From NCBI GenBank assembly GCA_030770425.1, contig JASJFT010000233.1:1-64000 (forward strand): DNA of 64,000 bases, read 5' to 3'. This DNA comes from Darksidea phi (Eukaryota > Ascomycota > Dothideomycetes > Pleosporales > Lentitheciaceae). A program made the position numbers and the translations under genes. Positions 36,989 to 49,090 of this stretch are shown one piece after another. The notes under the pieces were generated by a model. That model was not told the DNA's origin. It made no database searches and saw only the letters and a list, made by a program, of their open reading frames with translations. Positions within the stretch are counted from its first letter, which is position 1; each line of letters begins with the position of its first letter.

Positions 36989-37738
36989 ATGCGTTACTTC
37001 ATTGCTGCTGCTATCGCCTCCGTCGCTATTGCGGCCCCCAACCCGGGCTACGGCTACGCGCCGGCTCCTGAGCCCTCCACGACCGCTCCCCCGGCCTACG
37101 AGGCTACGACCCCGGCCGGCTACGTCCCCACTCCTCCTGAGGAGACCACCAGCTGCACCACGGATGTCCCGGCGTACACGCCTACACCCGAGAAGCCCTC
37201 CACCTACGTCCCGGAAGTGCCCAAGCCCTCTACCTACGTCCCAGAGGTGCCCAAGCCTTCTACGTACGTTCCTGAGGTGCCCAAGCCCTCCACCTACGTC
37301 CCTGAGGTGCCTTCCTCCTCGTATGTTCCCAGCCCATCGACCTACGCCCCTGAGAAGCCTACTGAGACCCCGTGCTCCAGCTCCACCACCGTCACCGTCA
37401 CCATCCCGCACCCGACTGAGACTCCCGGTTCCTACCCGCCTGCGCCTCCCGCTGGCACCGGCTACCCGGCTCCTCCCCCATCTGCTCCTTACCCCGTTAA
37501 CCCGCCTGCTGGCACCGGCTACGCCCCGGCACCTCCTGCTGGCACCGGCTATGCCCCGGCTCCTCCTGCGGGCACTGGATACGCACCTGCTCCCCCTGCC
37601 GGCACCGGCTACCCGCCCGCCCCGACTGGCACCGGCTCCTACACCCCGACTCCTCCCGAGTTCACCGGTGCTGCCTCCGGTCTCAACGCCGCTGGCTTCG
37701 TCGCTGGTGTTGGTGCTTTCGCTGCTCTTTTCTTGTAA
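36989..37738 (+). CDS. Proline-rich repeat cell-wall protein, probably GPI-anchored
   Basis: A 249-aa single-exon protein. The signal peptide MRYFIAAAIASVAIAA is followed by a Pro/Tyr/Thr/Ser-rich body with two repeat arrays: four copies of a 10-residue unit PKPSTYVPEV (about 37192-37310) and four to five copies of APAPPAGTGY (about 37500-37620). It ends with a Gly/Ala-rich then hydrophobic tail (GFVAGVGAFAALFL), typical of a GPI-attachment signal. Codon choice is strongly biased to C-ending codons, suggesting high expression. It is likely a surface structural or adhesive protein, with no enzymatic domain. Repeat number is expected to vary between strains because the 30-bp units are nearly identical. 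Other frames through this repeat are open only because of its composition. Confidence 0.85.
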   Translation: MRYFIAAAIASVAIAAPNPGYGYAPAPEPSTTAPPAYEATTPAGYVPTPPEETTSCTTDVPAYTPTPEKPSTYVPEVPKPSTYVPEVPKPSTYVPEVPKPSTYVPEVPSSSYVPSPSTYAPEKPTETPCSSSTTVTVTIPHPTETPGSYPPAPPAGTGYPAPPPSAPYPVNPPAGTGYAPAPPAGTGYAPAPPAGTGYAPAPPAGTGYPPAPTGTGSYTPTPPEFTGAASGLNAAGFVAGVGAFAALFL

Positions 37739-38199
37739 ATGTCATCTTCCAATTGAGCTTGCCTACGGGTAGGCTATGACTTTGCATGATTCTGCGCAAA
37801 AGGTTCGGTTACTCAGGCCTGGTGTCCATTAGCGGGTAGTAATGTAATTTGTGGTGGGGGTTGTTGGTAGAGAATGCAAAACCTTAACATAATCATCGTC
37901 TTGTTTCCCCTGTGACCCTCCCACTGTCTTGTGATGTATCAAGTTCAAAGTGTTTTTGCAGGTTGTCTAACGTCCGTCCGTGGTTCGCGAAACACTTGTG
38001 GTCCGGACCTCTAGCAATCTCCCATTTACAAGTCAATAGAGCTGGAATGGTGTAGCATGAATTGATAGCCATTTTTCCTTCAGGAAAAATTCTGTTCAAT
38101 CCAGAGAGTACATAGGACTCTGCCGAAACCGGCGGCTGAGCTAACCATTTCGATAACTGATGAGGCTCCTTGTGGACAAGACGCAAGTACTCCAAACGC
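37739..38199. other. Intergenic region downstream of the wall protein
   Basis: About 460 bp that holds the 3' end of the wall-protein gene. A 100-codon frame on the minus strand (38195-37893) has no recognisable motif and I do not annotate it. Confidence 0.5.
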
Positions 38200-38696
38200 C
38201 CTCGACACCAGTATCAGTAGAGGGCCTCATCTCGCTGCAAAATCTAATTCTAGAGAGGGACGCTCATACTCTAGTAAGTATCGCTATAGGCCTTGTTTGC
38301 TCGTTTCGTCAAAAATTCGCCAAAGCTATCTAATTATCCTTTACGAAGGGTGCTCTTTAGCAGAACCACATTCAACTTTTGATGGCAATCAACAGCGAAG
38401 CTAAGCCTCGACGATTGACCAAGTCAAACATATTGGAGAGGGGTCCCGGGAAGGTATTGAGTTATGAGGATCTCCAGGTACTACAGATGAAGCGTGCTGA
38501 AAAGGACGCTACCCAAGAGGCTAAAGGCAAAGGGAAACGTGGTCGGAAGCGCAAGAGTACTGCGCTAGAAGCAGAGACAGATGTCGAGGCTAGTTCATCG
38601 GTGCCAAAGGGCAAGGTGGCGCGAATGAGTGAAGTCAAGGCAGCGATAGACACAGAAGTGTCAGGGAGGGGCCCGTTAGCAAAAATGTATTAACAT
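38200..38696 (+). pseudogene. C-terminal relic of a pogo/Fot1-like DDE transposase with AT-hook
   Basis: An uninterrupted frame (about 38361-38693) encodes NHIQLLMAINSEAKPRR, YEDLQVLQMKRAEKDA and an AT-hook-like GKGKRGRKRK tail, ending at a TAA at 38694-38696. Upstream, in another frame and after a stop, TPVSVEGLISLQNL and KGALF-like pieces read as the preceding part of the same C-terminal region. Fungal pogo-family transposases carry this region after the DDE domain. The catalytic part and terminal repeats are not visible. It is not RIP-mutated and differs from the Fot1 element at 31.5 kb, so it is a second, truncated family. Confidence 0.65.
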
Positions 38697-41600
38697 GCAC
38701 CCACCCACTCATGGCGGAACAACCGTCGTAACGGAACAAATTATTGTACCTTCAACTTCAAAGCAAAAACGAGGCACCAAGTCAAGTCAGCACGTCCCTC
38801 TTTTGTGGCAGTGCACCGTGTGGCTTGCCTGCTACTGGTTCCTCGCCTCGGCTTCAAACCGTCTTTCCGAGAACAGCGACGTCATCCTCAACTCCCGCCA
38901 TCTTTAACCTCCCGCCGTTTGCGACTTCCCTCCGTTCGCGATCTCTCGCTGATAACTTAAACACTGATAACACTAGGGCGCCTGTGTGGTCAGCTGGGAC
39001 ATCGCATGCGTCGAGTGTATGCAGGATGCCTAGAATACCCCGCTAGGTGACGCACATGCTCCAGCAGTTATTGCGGAGCTGCCTACCGTAGTACCGCTTG
39101 CAACTACCCTCCTACCAATGAAGCGGCTCTCCACTTGTAGCAGCGGAGTCGTAACAAAGAGCTGGTTGCCGACAAAGTATTGAGTAGCAAGACGGCAAAG
39201 GATATCGCGATTCTTGGGAAGAAGCTCGTTGGCATTGTGGTTAGTTGTATTGCTTGACTGTGAGCACTACATAAGATGTGCGGGGTGTGTCGTACCAGCT
39301 GGATTGGGAAGCTGCTTTGATCCGAAGTACTGACTGGGGTGTTAATCTATTAATTTAAACAACTAACAGGGGGTAATGGTGGTGTTGCATAGCACAGGTA
39401 TGGAATATTGTATAAAAGAAGGCTCTGTTCGATTAGGCGCGAAGGCATCAACGCTACTGTAATTTTTATATTCACGAGGACAAGAGCAGTCTAGAGTAGG
39501 CCTAAAATATTATTGCTAGAAGGCTTTAGGAAATTCTGACGCGCTTAGACGATGAGGGCTACTAGATCTCAAAGTATCTATGCCTTGTCTCGTGACAGGG
39601 TGCGTCTCGCGACCCAGGGACGGACGTTAGATCATGCTTCCACTGTCATGCACCAAATGTTTAGTACCCAAGGTACAGTAATATCCTCGCTTAATGCCAT
39701 TATTTCATCCAGCTGTTGTACTCGCATCCTTAACCATACCCCTCGTGAAACAGTTGATAGCAAACAACTTGCAAACATATACTCCACATCCCCTTCCGGG
39801 CTGCCTTTCACCCTACAGTCGTATGCGCGCCCTTTGCTTTGCTATGCACCATCCATAGTCTTATGCCACATCGCTACATTTCTATATTGAATCGACTTGA
39901 CGTCCAAACAACTTCGGAACGATGCCCGTCTCATTTTGGTTACTCCGCGGCTCCGCAGCAGTCGGGTTGCAGCAACCATATCATGGGGATTTTGATGAAG
40001 ACATGAACGTGTGGCACTCTACGAAACGAGCTAACAGATACTAGACTACACGATCTTAATCTAGTAGCATGCCCCCTACACTCGATATAGGGGAGCTGTA
40101 ATACTGGCTCAGGTATTCGGGTCGAATACGTTCAGTGGCCGTGCTTGAGGGTGGGTGGTCAATGAAGTAGATGCCACTCAGTTACGCCTATTATCAGTGG
40201 CCAACAACATTCGAGCCACTGCTATACGTCTCTCACAGATGACGCCATATATCAAGCACAGCTATTCAGCAAGCAGATTCGCCTTTTTGACATATTCCCT
40301 CACCTAGTCCTCGCCGACGCATGGAACGAACTTCTGAGATACGAACGCACCACAACCCCCGCCTTTTAAAGCCCCGTCCTACATATAGGGTAGTACCAAC
40401 AAGCGCATCAAGATTCGATGCGATGCACACAGTGTCAAGGTCACACGCAATTTCCATCGTGTTCTTGTCAAGTTGTCCCTTTCGGATACGTCACAGGGTA
40501 AGTAGATGCTCTGTGCAACAACCAACCATCCAATGAAGAAAAAGCTGGCTGGGATCCTTTGCTGAGAAAGATCTACTAGGATACGCCGTGGGCCATATAT
40601 GGCTTTGGAATACCCGGAATAAAGATGCAGAGGCTGCAGCGACTGCCACAGGCATTATCAAAGTAGCTTGTTACGATGGCACATGGACGCCAACTCACTG
40701 TCATACCCACCACAATATCATGAGGTACCAACACCACCGCGTCTACAAAGTTTCTTGTTTTGGCTAGCTTTCGAAAAATTCTTCCAGTGACGATGGCCTG
40801 GGCGCATTTGGTGTGTCTAAGAATGCAAAGTCACCCGGGGCCACAAGAAAATGACGCCTTTCGCAGCCTAGAAGTACCAGCGAGCATCTGTTCCTTGGTC
40901 AGGTATGCGTGCAGGAGCCCATGAAGGACAAAATGGTTCGAGGAATACGTATGGGAGGTGCGCGAAGGAGACGTTTTGTGTTATCTGAGATACGGTCGAG
41001 GATGCTTTTGAAAAAACTCGGGGACTCTGCGGTAAGTTGCAGCGATGACGACGGGTTATAATCGTGGTTGAAACATTGAAAACTTTTGACCAGTCATTTC
41101 TTTGCGCTTCTCCTGCCGTTTGAAGCAATCTTTTGTCTAATTATCTCGAATGTCTCAAGCCCACGTGTACCTGGTACTCTTGAGCAGACGAGACATGGCA
41201 GCTGTCAGCCCACATGTCAAATTTGATGTCATTCGATCTCATTCGTTCCTGCGTAGGATCAGCCCACCGCTACCGGACGCCCATCATTGTGCTGGCCAAA
41301 GAGCGGTGGGGTGCTGATGCCTCTCGCGAGTAATTCTGAACGACCGTTGCGTTTTCAGCTGGAATCAACCAACCCACTAGACATTAGCCAAACGCCCGGT
41401 CGGATCCTAACGCACAAGCTCGCCCTTCACATTAAGAAAGCTTTGTGCAAGTTCGGTACTCTGCTGCAGTATTCGGCATTTATTACGCCACATGCATCCT
41501 CCAGGCGAATAGAAAGCCCACGAGTGCGCACTCGTAGCCGGAGTTCCATGTGGGGTGCCGTAGCGCCTCGCGATAATGCTCAAAAACGGAACGCCACGAT

Positions 41601-41997
41601 AATCATCTTCCCCGGATTCTGCAACTTTTGAATAGACAGACCCACTAATTTCCCATGTGGTCGCTTTATTGAGCCGTCCTCGAGTTCAGCCCTTACCAAC
41701 GCAGAAATGCGCCGATTGGTGAAAACTTACCGTTCGTAGATTTCTTTTCGTTTCACTGCTTCCGATGAGAAAACAATAGTTTAAGGGCTGACGAGGCGTC
41801 AGGTACCGAGATTACCTACTGGCTTGTAAAAGAAATGCAAGGCTGAGGGTAAATGCCAAGTACTGGAGACCATGTATAAGTTACAGTTTATCCACTTATG
41901 TTCGCCTGTGGATCTACAGCTCAGTGTGCCAATAGCAGTGTTTCATTGCTCTTTGTTGTGAATACCTCGGAAGCAAAGCCACTCTCTACCACACATC
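38697..41997. other. Gene-poor region, no supported gene
   Basis: About 3.3 kb with only short, domain-free frames on both strands. No repeat, terminal inverted repeat or RIP signature was seen. The last ~100 bp contain the leader of the following secreted-protein gene. Confidence 0.5.
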
Positions 41998-42657
41998 ATG
42001 AAAGCTTTCACTCTCTTCTCCGCCATCTTGGCGACCGCTCTCGCAGCCCCAACAACCCCCTCCGACCTCCTCGCACCACGTACCTCCCGGAAATGCCCAG
42101 CCAATACCGCCCAACCCAACGGCAAGCTTCCTAAAGGCGCAATCTCAACATCCGTCCTCGTCCCCATCTCCGCAAAGAAACCCAACAAAGCTTTCGACGA
42201 CAGCGATTGGGCTAAAATAACCCCTAACGACTATTGCACTATCTTCAACCTCGATCTCGACCCAGCCGCCACCCAAGGCAAAGTCTGCAACCTCGTTTTC
42301 GACTTCCCATCACTGCTACAAGCACCCGGTCTCTTCACTTTCTTTGGAAGTGGCAAGTTCACATTCACTGGATATGCGATCGGAGCCGGTGCGGTGCCGG
42401 GCGTGACGACTTACAACAACCAGCCCGCTCCTGGACCCAGCCCGCCGAATCCGCCGCCTGTCATGCAGCCGGGTAACTCTTACATCATCAACTCGGCGCC
42501 CTGCGGTATCCCGGCTGGTACACCAGGCCCGATTACGGTATCTGGAAGTCTTTGCTCGAAGGATACGACGTTTCTATTCAAGCAGAGCGATGTGATTTGT
42601 CCGCTTGGGTTTTATGTCGTGCTGACGGATGATCCGAACGCTGGTGAGGGTCACTGA
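41998..42657 (+). CDS. Secreted protein with But2 C-terminal-type domain
   Basis: A 219-aa intronless gene. The signal peptide MKAFTLFSAILATALAAP is followed by a short linker with a possible dibasic-type processing area (LLAPRTSRKCP), then a beta-rich domain with CNLVFDFPSLL, FTFFGSGKFTFTGYAIGAGA and a Pro-rich loop, NSAPCGIP and a final Cys-containing strand (DVICPLGFYVVLTDD). This pattern matches the fungal ubiquitin-binding-protein But2 C-terminal domain family, which is common in secreted, small proteins of plant-associated fungi. Biochemical role is unclear. Several conserved Cys suggest disulphides outside the cell. It lies isolated in gene-poor DNA, a frequent setting for effector-like genes, but I have no direct evidence that it is one. 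Confidence 0.78.
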   Translation: MKAFTLFSAILATALAAPTTPSDLLAPRTSRKCPANTAQPNGKLPKGAISTSVLVPISAKKPNKAFDDSDWAKITPNDYCTIFNLDLDPAATQGKVCNLVFDFPSLLQAPGLFTFFGSGKFTFTGYAIGAGAVPGVTTYNNQPAPGPSPPNPPPVMQPGNSYIINSAPCGIPAGTPGPITVSGSLCSKDTTFLFKQSDVICPLGFYVVLTDDPNAGEGH

Positions 42658-45600
42658 GACCGAACAAAGTGGTGGGGAGGATGTAGTAAAAGTCGATCAA
42701 GTAATGTTAATCGATTTATCGGCTGAGCATTTGGTGAACAGTTCTATTTCTATTCCCGACTCTCCCCATACATGGGACGATTTTGATATTTTATGGCGGT
42801 TACTAAACCATCTCGTGATGACGTGTATCACTGCAAGTGTCACCAGTCCCACGCTCTAATACTTGCCCAGATGTCTGCAGCATTTGTACTCCTTTATACT
42901 AAGATCATCTGGGGAAATTTTTGTCGTCCTTCTAGCTGGAATTGATATCGCGATTTATTTTTTATCCGAGGCTTCAAGAGTAGCCGGCAAGGACGACCTG
43001 AAACCCGCCTTACAAACACATAAATCTTAGTATACCTCAACTTTGCCAGACGAGTGCACGCCGAAGTTGCAGCTCAAATAGAGGCATTCTTAGACCTAGT
43101 CTTCGGGAACATTTGCTTCAAGTCGTTCTGTTTAGCCATCTAGGAAATTATTGCTTGTCTCTAGACCATACGGAACTCGCTGCATAGCATACTGCTGTCC
43201 TCGACTTTTTATTACACTTGCATGTTTTTTCCTGAGGAAGTAAGAGGTCAAGTGTAGGGCATAACTGAGGGACACAAATTGCGTCGCAATCGCGGAACGG
43301 TAGATCTTCTTGTATAAGACAAGTGGCACCCTTCCGGATTAGCCTGCTGACTTCATACTCCGACCTCGAACGAAAGTTCCTCCATGCCACATCTCCGGAA
43401 TGCATTAACGTCCGTTCTATGACCGATGCTCTTCCAACCTCTGTTATTCACCTCTGATAATTTATGTTGCTCTATTGTACCCCGCGCCGTCGTCGCATCT
43501 TAGTCTTTGGATCCTTGCTACCTTCAAAAATGTATAGTTGAGGTGATAAGAAGCCTGGTACTTTCCCAAGCATGTTCGAGTAGTCTCGGCCCGTTCGTGA
43601 CCTGTCTGTATAGACATGAACAATATATTTCCTCAAGACTCTAACAGAGCCATACTGCAGGACCGTCTATACCCAAGTACAGCCAGCTTGCATGCTCCTC
43701 GGACAACAAACTAGCGGGGCACGTTATACTGCCCAGTCCCGCACTCAACCGAAGGTGGGGGAGGTGCTCACGAAGATAAGATCATTGACTCACTGCCTTT
43801 TCTAAACCAAGCAAACCCCGGCGCACAAGTTCGATAGAACCCTCGCACGGTTGGCGCGCCCCTTAACGATCCGCCCCCACATGCGGCACTAACCGTCTAT
43901 GTACCGGAATGGAACCTGGAGCTTACACGCATCTACACCTGCCGTTGTTTATCACCGGTCGTGTAAAGGTTACGAGATCGAGAAGACTCGGCGGCAAGAT
44001 ATTTGGACTCTGTAATCCGGACTTCAAATGGCTGAACTGAATAGTGCATTTGCCAATATCTCGGAGCGACAAATGAAGACTCAATTTGGTATGGCGTATG
44101 CAGGCTCACGGAGTCTCTATAGCGATACCCCAGCTGACCGCTGTGGATATAGGTCGTGTGCAGGGAGCACTAGCACCCGCGTTGGCGTTGGGGCTATGGC
44201 AGGGGTGATGAAAGAGACTGTGAAAGAGATAAGCAAGAGCGGTCTGTCGAGAAAAGCATATGACATGTGCCAATGAACTCCAGGTCCACATGTTGTCAAG
44301 AGCGCAGAACGAGGCTGAAAGAGGCATTGGTGTGCTTCGTGACCTTGTATTTCCGGACCCGTGGGGTGAAAATCGATATCCGAACGTTGCCGATATGACC
44401 AGCCTGAGACCGACGTACAGATCCAAGAATGACAGAAACGGACTCGTAAAAGCTGCATCGATTTTCAGCCATCTGTGGCTGGGGCGAACGCTAAGAGCCG
44501 ATAATACGAAGCGGGCAAACCTTACTGAGCTGCTTGGAACTGCGTCGCCTCGGAGGTTGCTCGTCTAACACTGATATAGTGTAGTAGCGAGACGCATTCT
44601 ACTCGAGCGAAGCGCGTTGGACTGGCTGAGAACCCAAAATCTAGAGAATATTGCTGAATGAGATTTGGCCCAGACAGCGCAGCTCCTCATGCGCACACAG
44701 CTGCGTGACACACGAGCCCGAAACGGTCAGCCACAGAGTAGTTCCAATGCAGGTGTTGCCAACAGTACGTTGTGGTGGCTTGGGTCTTGGAGAGGATACG
44801 TGACTTGTCGCGCTATCGAATCTATGGTGATGGTATCGCGAGGGCGTGAGGGGAGGTTGCAGCGGACGTCTCGGTTTCTAATATTGGACAAAGTTGCAGA
44901 GGGGCTCTGCCTTTATCATCTGCACTTCTCGTACCAGGATCAATTTTTCCAGGATGTTCATGCACTTACTCACCAATTGATGTTCGATTGGCGCAAGAAG
45001 CCACCACAAGCGCCCAGTTTTCTTAAGAGTGACTGTATTGCAACTATTTGCACATGGCTCATCAACTCGAGACTGTTAATCAACCGTCGAACATTAGTGA
45101 CGTGATGGCGGCGCTTCTTGAGACAGGGGAAAGCAATGGCAAGGCCTGCCAAGTTCGTGTATGCTGCTTCCCGGTGTCTTTCTGCACGATGCCGGCTGTT
45201 TCGTTTACGAGAGTTGACTACTTGGCCCCGACAGGGTCGGTAGACAGTCGTTCGGATGCAGCAGAGAGGACGCCTTTTTCTCAGCTTGGACCCTCCTCTT
45301 TATCGGCCATCAAGCACCGCCTAGCTCGATCCCGGCGGAGTAGCTCCAACGTCAGCCACGGCGGATGCTGGCTTGGGGTCGTGTTCAGAGTTCCTCGATT
45401 GGGCAGACGGTCGAGGCGTTCAGGGCTCTGTCGCGTGGAGGTCAAGGGTGGACATGTCTCCCGGGCCTGGAGAGGGGACGCTTCGGGCAACGGGCTGACC
45501 CTTGAGGCGGGCGTCTGGCTGGCCGTGCTGCACGAAATTGGCCTGCGCTGGCATGACGAATGCGGGTGTGCAGGCCCACGTAAGAAAAATGTACCGTCGA

Positions 45601-46483
45601 GGAGGCGGGGGCTGGGCCCGCGCTCGCTCGAATGAGGGCTCTCTACGTTGCGGGCGGGTTTTGAAACGGGGTCGAAATCCACTCATAAGAGCGCGCAGCC
45701 TCAGCGCTTGGGCGAGGCTTTGTTCGACGAACGGGAAGCCTGCGCCGCATCTCCGCAGCCCATCAGCCCATCACCATCTGAACTCCACACTGCCCACGCA
45801 CACCCGCTGGCTCTCCCTCTCCCTCTCCCCCTCTCTCGCGCAGCAGCCGCAGCCAGCCCCTCACACATTCATTATATCCTCCCTCCGGACGCGGCTTCGG
45901 CGACCCGTTTCTGGCTGGCCGAGTACTCGGCTTGTTCCTCTCTCGGCAAGCTGCTCGCACGCGCCTCACCCTTCTCCGCCAGACGTCTCCAGAGCCCCTC
46001 AGACGTCGTCCACAACCCTGAAACCCCGGCGAGTCGCACATTCACCCTCCACCCTCGCAGCCGGACGCGTCCTCCTGCACCCAGACACCCACCCACCGAC
46101 AACAGCCCGCCAGCCTGTCGCCGCGCCTGCCTGCCCGCTGAGCAGCCTCCGTGACTCGCGTCCGCCAGCACTGAGCAACGTCACTTGATCGCGAGGCACG
46201 AGCGGCCTCACTGTCGACGTCCCCGCCCGCCGCTGCGTTGCCGCTGCTGTCACTCCTCGCCCGCATCTGCTTCTGGAACCGGCACCGTGCGAACCGTGGA
46301 CGAGTCGGTCAGCCCTCTTCGGCTGACGGCAGCCATCCACTCTGCTGGAACCAAGCACTCTAATAACGTGTAACCTCGTCCCCCCACCGCGTCCCCTCAT
46401 TCTTCCCGCTCGAAAAGGCGCCCTTGAGCATATATATGCAGCCACTTACCTACGTCAACCCATCGTCGACGAGTCAGTCTACC
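42658..46483. other. Gene-poor region, ending in the CT-rich leader of the MAPKK gene
   Basis: About 3.8 kb. Between 42.7 and 45.2 kb I see only short frames without motifs. From about 45.65 to 46.48 kb the plus strand is rich in C and CT runs (for example around 45810-45840, CTCTCCCTCTCCCCCTCTC), which leaves several frames open on both strands by composition alone. Such pyrimidine tracts are typical of strong fungal promoters and long 5' leaders, and I read this as the Mkk2 promoter and 5' UTR. Confidence 0.5.
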
Positions 46484-48033
46484 ATGTCGTCTCCCGCACC
46501 CCTCCTTCGCCCACCCATCCCCGGTGGCCGCTCCCAGGGTGGCGCCCGCAAACCCGCCCTGGGCCTCTCGATACCTCCATCCCCGCACGCGAGGCCCGTC
46601 ACAAATGGCTCCGGCGACGGGCTGACTCTTGCCCGCCCGGCGCCGCCGCAGCTACGGTTGGCGACGCCAATGGGCACCAGTCATACCCCCCAGGAAGGGC
46701 GTCCTCACCCCAGAGGACTGCCGCCGCTGCAGATTGGAGCAGGTCCTTCGGCGGGAGGCTCAAGCGATGCGAGCGCACATTCGCGGTCAGGGAGCTTCGG
46801 CGAGATGCAGGCCAACGGGTCAGCGTCATCGTACTCGGCAGCTCTAGGCTTTCCAGGCTTCCAGAGGACTCATCAGGGCTCAGATTCTATATCAGCGATA
46901 TCACAGGGCGGTAGCGACAGCGCGCCGTCGATGGAGCGGGAGAACAGCAGCCAACCACTGCCGGATTTGGACAAGCTCGCAGCAGAGAAGGGCGCACCTT
47001 TGGATGTCGAAGACCTGGACGATGCAGGCTGGAAAGCAGCTTCCGCAAAAGGCATCGTAGAAGAACTGGGTAGTCTAGGCGAAGGTGCGGGTGGCGCCGT
47101 CACAAAATGCGTTCTCAGCGGCGGGAAAACTATATTTGCTCTGAAAGTATGTCACATGATGTCTTTGCATTCGCCCACTGACACTTTGTAGATCATAACA
47201 ACGAATCCGGACCCAGACGTCAAGAAGCAGATTGTGCGCGAGCTGTCCTTCAACAAGAATTGCGCCAGTGACCACATCTGCCGCTATTACGGTGCTTTCA
47301 TGGACGACAGTACCGGCACCATCAGCATTGCCATGGAGTTTTGCGAGGGTGGCTCGCTAGATTCCGTCTACCGGGAAGTCAAAAAGCTAGAAGGTCGAAC
47401 TGGGGAGAAGGTGCTCGGCAAAGTGGCCGAAGGGGTCCTCAATGGCCTCACCTACCTTCACTCTCACCGCATCATCCATCGCGACATCAAGCCCAGCAAC
47501 ATCCTGCTATGTCGAAATGGCCAGGTCAAGCTATGCGATTTCGGCGTGTCCGGCGAATTCGGAACCAAAGGAGACGCTAATACATTCATCGGCACGTCTT
47601 ATTACATGGCACCTGAGCGGATCACAGGGCAAAGTTACACCATCACTAGCGACGTGTGGAGCTTGGGTGTGACGCTACTCGAAGTTGCGCAACATCGATT
47701 TCCATTCCCAGCCGACGGCACAGAAATGAACCCACGCGCTGGGCTCATAGACCTGCTAACCTACATCGTCCGACAACCCATTCCCAAGTTGAAGGATGAA
47801 CCCGAAAATGGAATCCGGTGGTCTGAGAACTTCAAATATTTTATTGAATGCTGGTATGTGTTGGCTCTTGTTCCCTTTTCACGACCAAGCTAATCTGTTG
47901 CAGTCTCGAAAAGGAGCCTCCTCGACGAGCCACGCCTTGGCGCATGCTTGAGCACCCATGGATGCTCGAGATGAAAACCAAGAAGGTCAACATGGGACAC
48001 TTCCTCAAGAAAGTCTGGGATTGGAAAGACTGA
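46484..48033 (+). CDS. MKK2: Cell-wall-integrity MAP kinase kinase (Mkk1/Mkk2 type)
   Basis: Exons 46484-47146, 47192-47853 and 47904-48033 (introns 45 and 50 nt) give 484 aa. A Ser/Pro-rich N-terminal region of about 195 residues starts [11 protein letters not shown], as in other filamentous Mkk2 proteins. The kinase domain shows [12 protein letters not shown] (Gly loop), FALKI (ATP-binding Lys, across intron 1), [13 protein letters not shown] (catalytic loop), CDFGVSGEF (DFG), [14 protein letters not shown] (activation segment) and [12 protein letters not shown]. The tail [15 protein letters not shown] is characteristic of this subclass. Family role: it links the Bck1-type MAPKKK to the Slt2/Mpk1-type MAPK in cell-wall stress signalling. 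An in-frame ATG at 46436 would add 16 residues. I chose 46484 for the conserved start. Confidence 0.95.
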
Positions 48034-49090
48034 TCCCACCTCCTTCTACCATTTCGATTCAGCGATCGTGTCTTCTCTACAGCAATGATTTACCCATTTT
48101 CTTGGAACTATACCTACTGGGTCATGTGCTGGGCATAGACTACGGGAAGACGGCATTATCCGGGCTTCGTTTAGCGGGCACCGTGGATTATGACATTCGT
48201 CCTCGGCATGCATTGGGGCCTTTCGTATGGAGGACCATATGATGTAATGGATTGCTTACGGGCTGGAAAAGGGATCCCGATACAAGGGTGTGATTTCAAG
48301 GGTTGATGAGTTGCTCTATACTCACGAATGGCATCGGCAGGCGTTCGACTTGATACGTTTGGTGTGTAGCTACAGCATAGTTTTGGGCACGGAAAACCGT
48401 GTAACTCGAAAGCAAGGGATACCACATACATATTACATGTTATTCATTTTGTTTATAGGTGAATGGGTGGGCGGCAGTGTAGGTGTGCTAACTCATCGCT
48501 ACCGCTGTTGGAGTCTCCCAACGTGAGTCACAGCCCTCTCCATGATGATCCCAGCGGGCTCGATCCCCCAAACAGGCTCTGCGGCTCGGCAGCACATGTC
48601 ATTGCTCGTCGCCTGTCAATGTTTGAAACATCACCTCGTCGGTATCTCACGATCGACAGTACTGTGTACAACTCTACAGCTCTATTACCGTGTATAAGAC
48701 GTGGGTATAGCACCTCTACGGTGTACAAACTCCTACTGTGTTTCGTGCGGACCTTCAAAAGAGACTCCCACTATGAAAATCCAACCCAATAAGTGAACAG
48801 GTAGTACACGGAGGTCGCTTCTTTTGGTTTAGCGCAGCTCACTCGGGCCGGCATTGTTCCGTACGTCTCAATTTCTCGGAACTGAGTCAGAAGAGGTTCA
48901 ACAGCCAGTTCGCGCTCTAAAACTGGACACCTTGTCGGCGTAAACTTGCACTCTCGCAGCTACTGCGCACTGTGATACCCTACAAGCAGGCCCGATTGCT
49001 ACTTGGAAGCCCTCGAAATCCTCCCAACTACCCCACTAAGTCGCAACGAGCAGCCCCTCTACCCCGCCTCGAAGTCACACCTAGTTCATC
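48034..49090. other. Intergenic region between MKK2 and the Phe-tRNA synthetase gene
   Basis: About 1.05 kb containing the MKK2 3' UTR and the promoter of the next gene, both on the plus strand. No gene, repeat or RNA structure was recognised. Short frames lack motifs. Confidence 0.55.

Noticed and set aside
37002..37772. Second long frame (about 256 codons, Arg/Leu/Pro-rich) overlapping the wall-protein gene
   Set aside because: It is a frame shadow created by the repetitive C-rich coding sequence. The chosen frame alone has a signal peptide, GPI-type tail and sensible repeats.
37893..38195. 100-codon minus-strand frame downstream of the wall protein
   Set aside because: No domain, no neighbouring exon and no sign of conservation visible by eye.
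45281..46445. Several overlapping long frames on both strands upstream of the MAPKK
   Set aside because: All are open on both strands because of C/G-rich, stop-poor composition. None has a recognisable domain, and the region reads better as promoter and leader.
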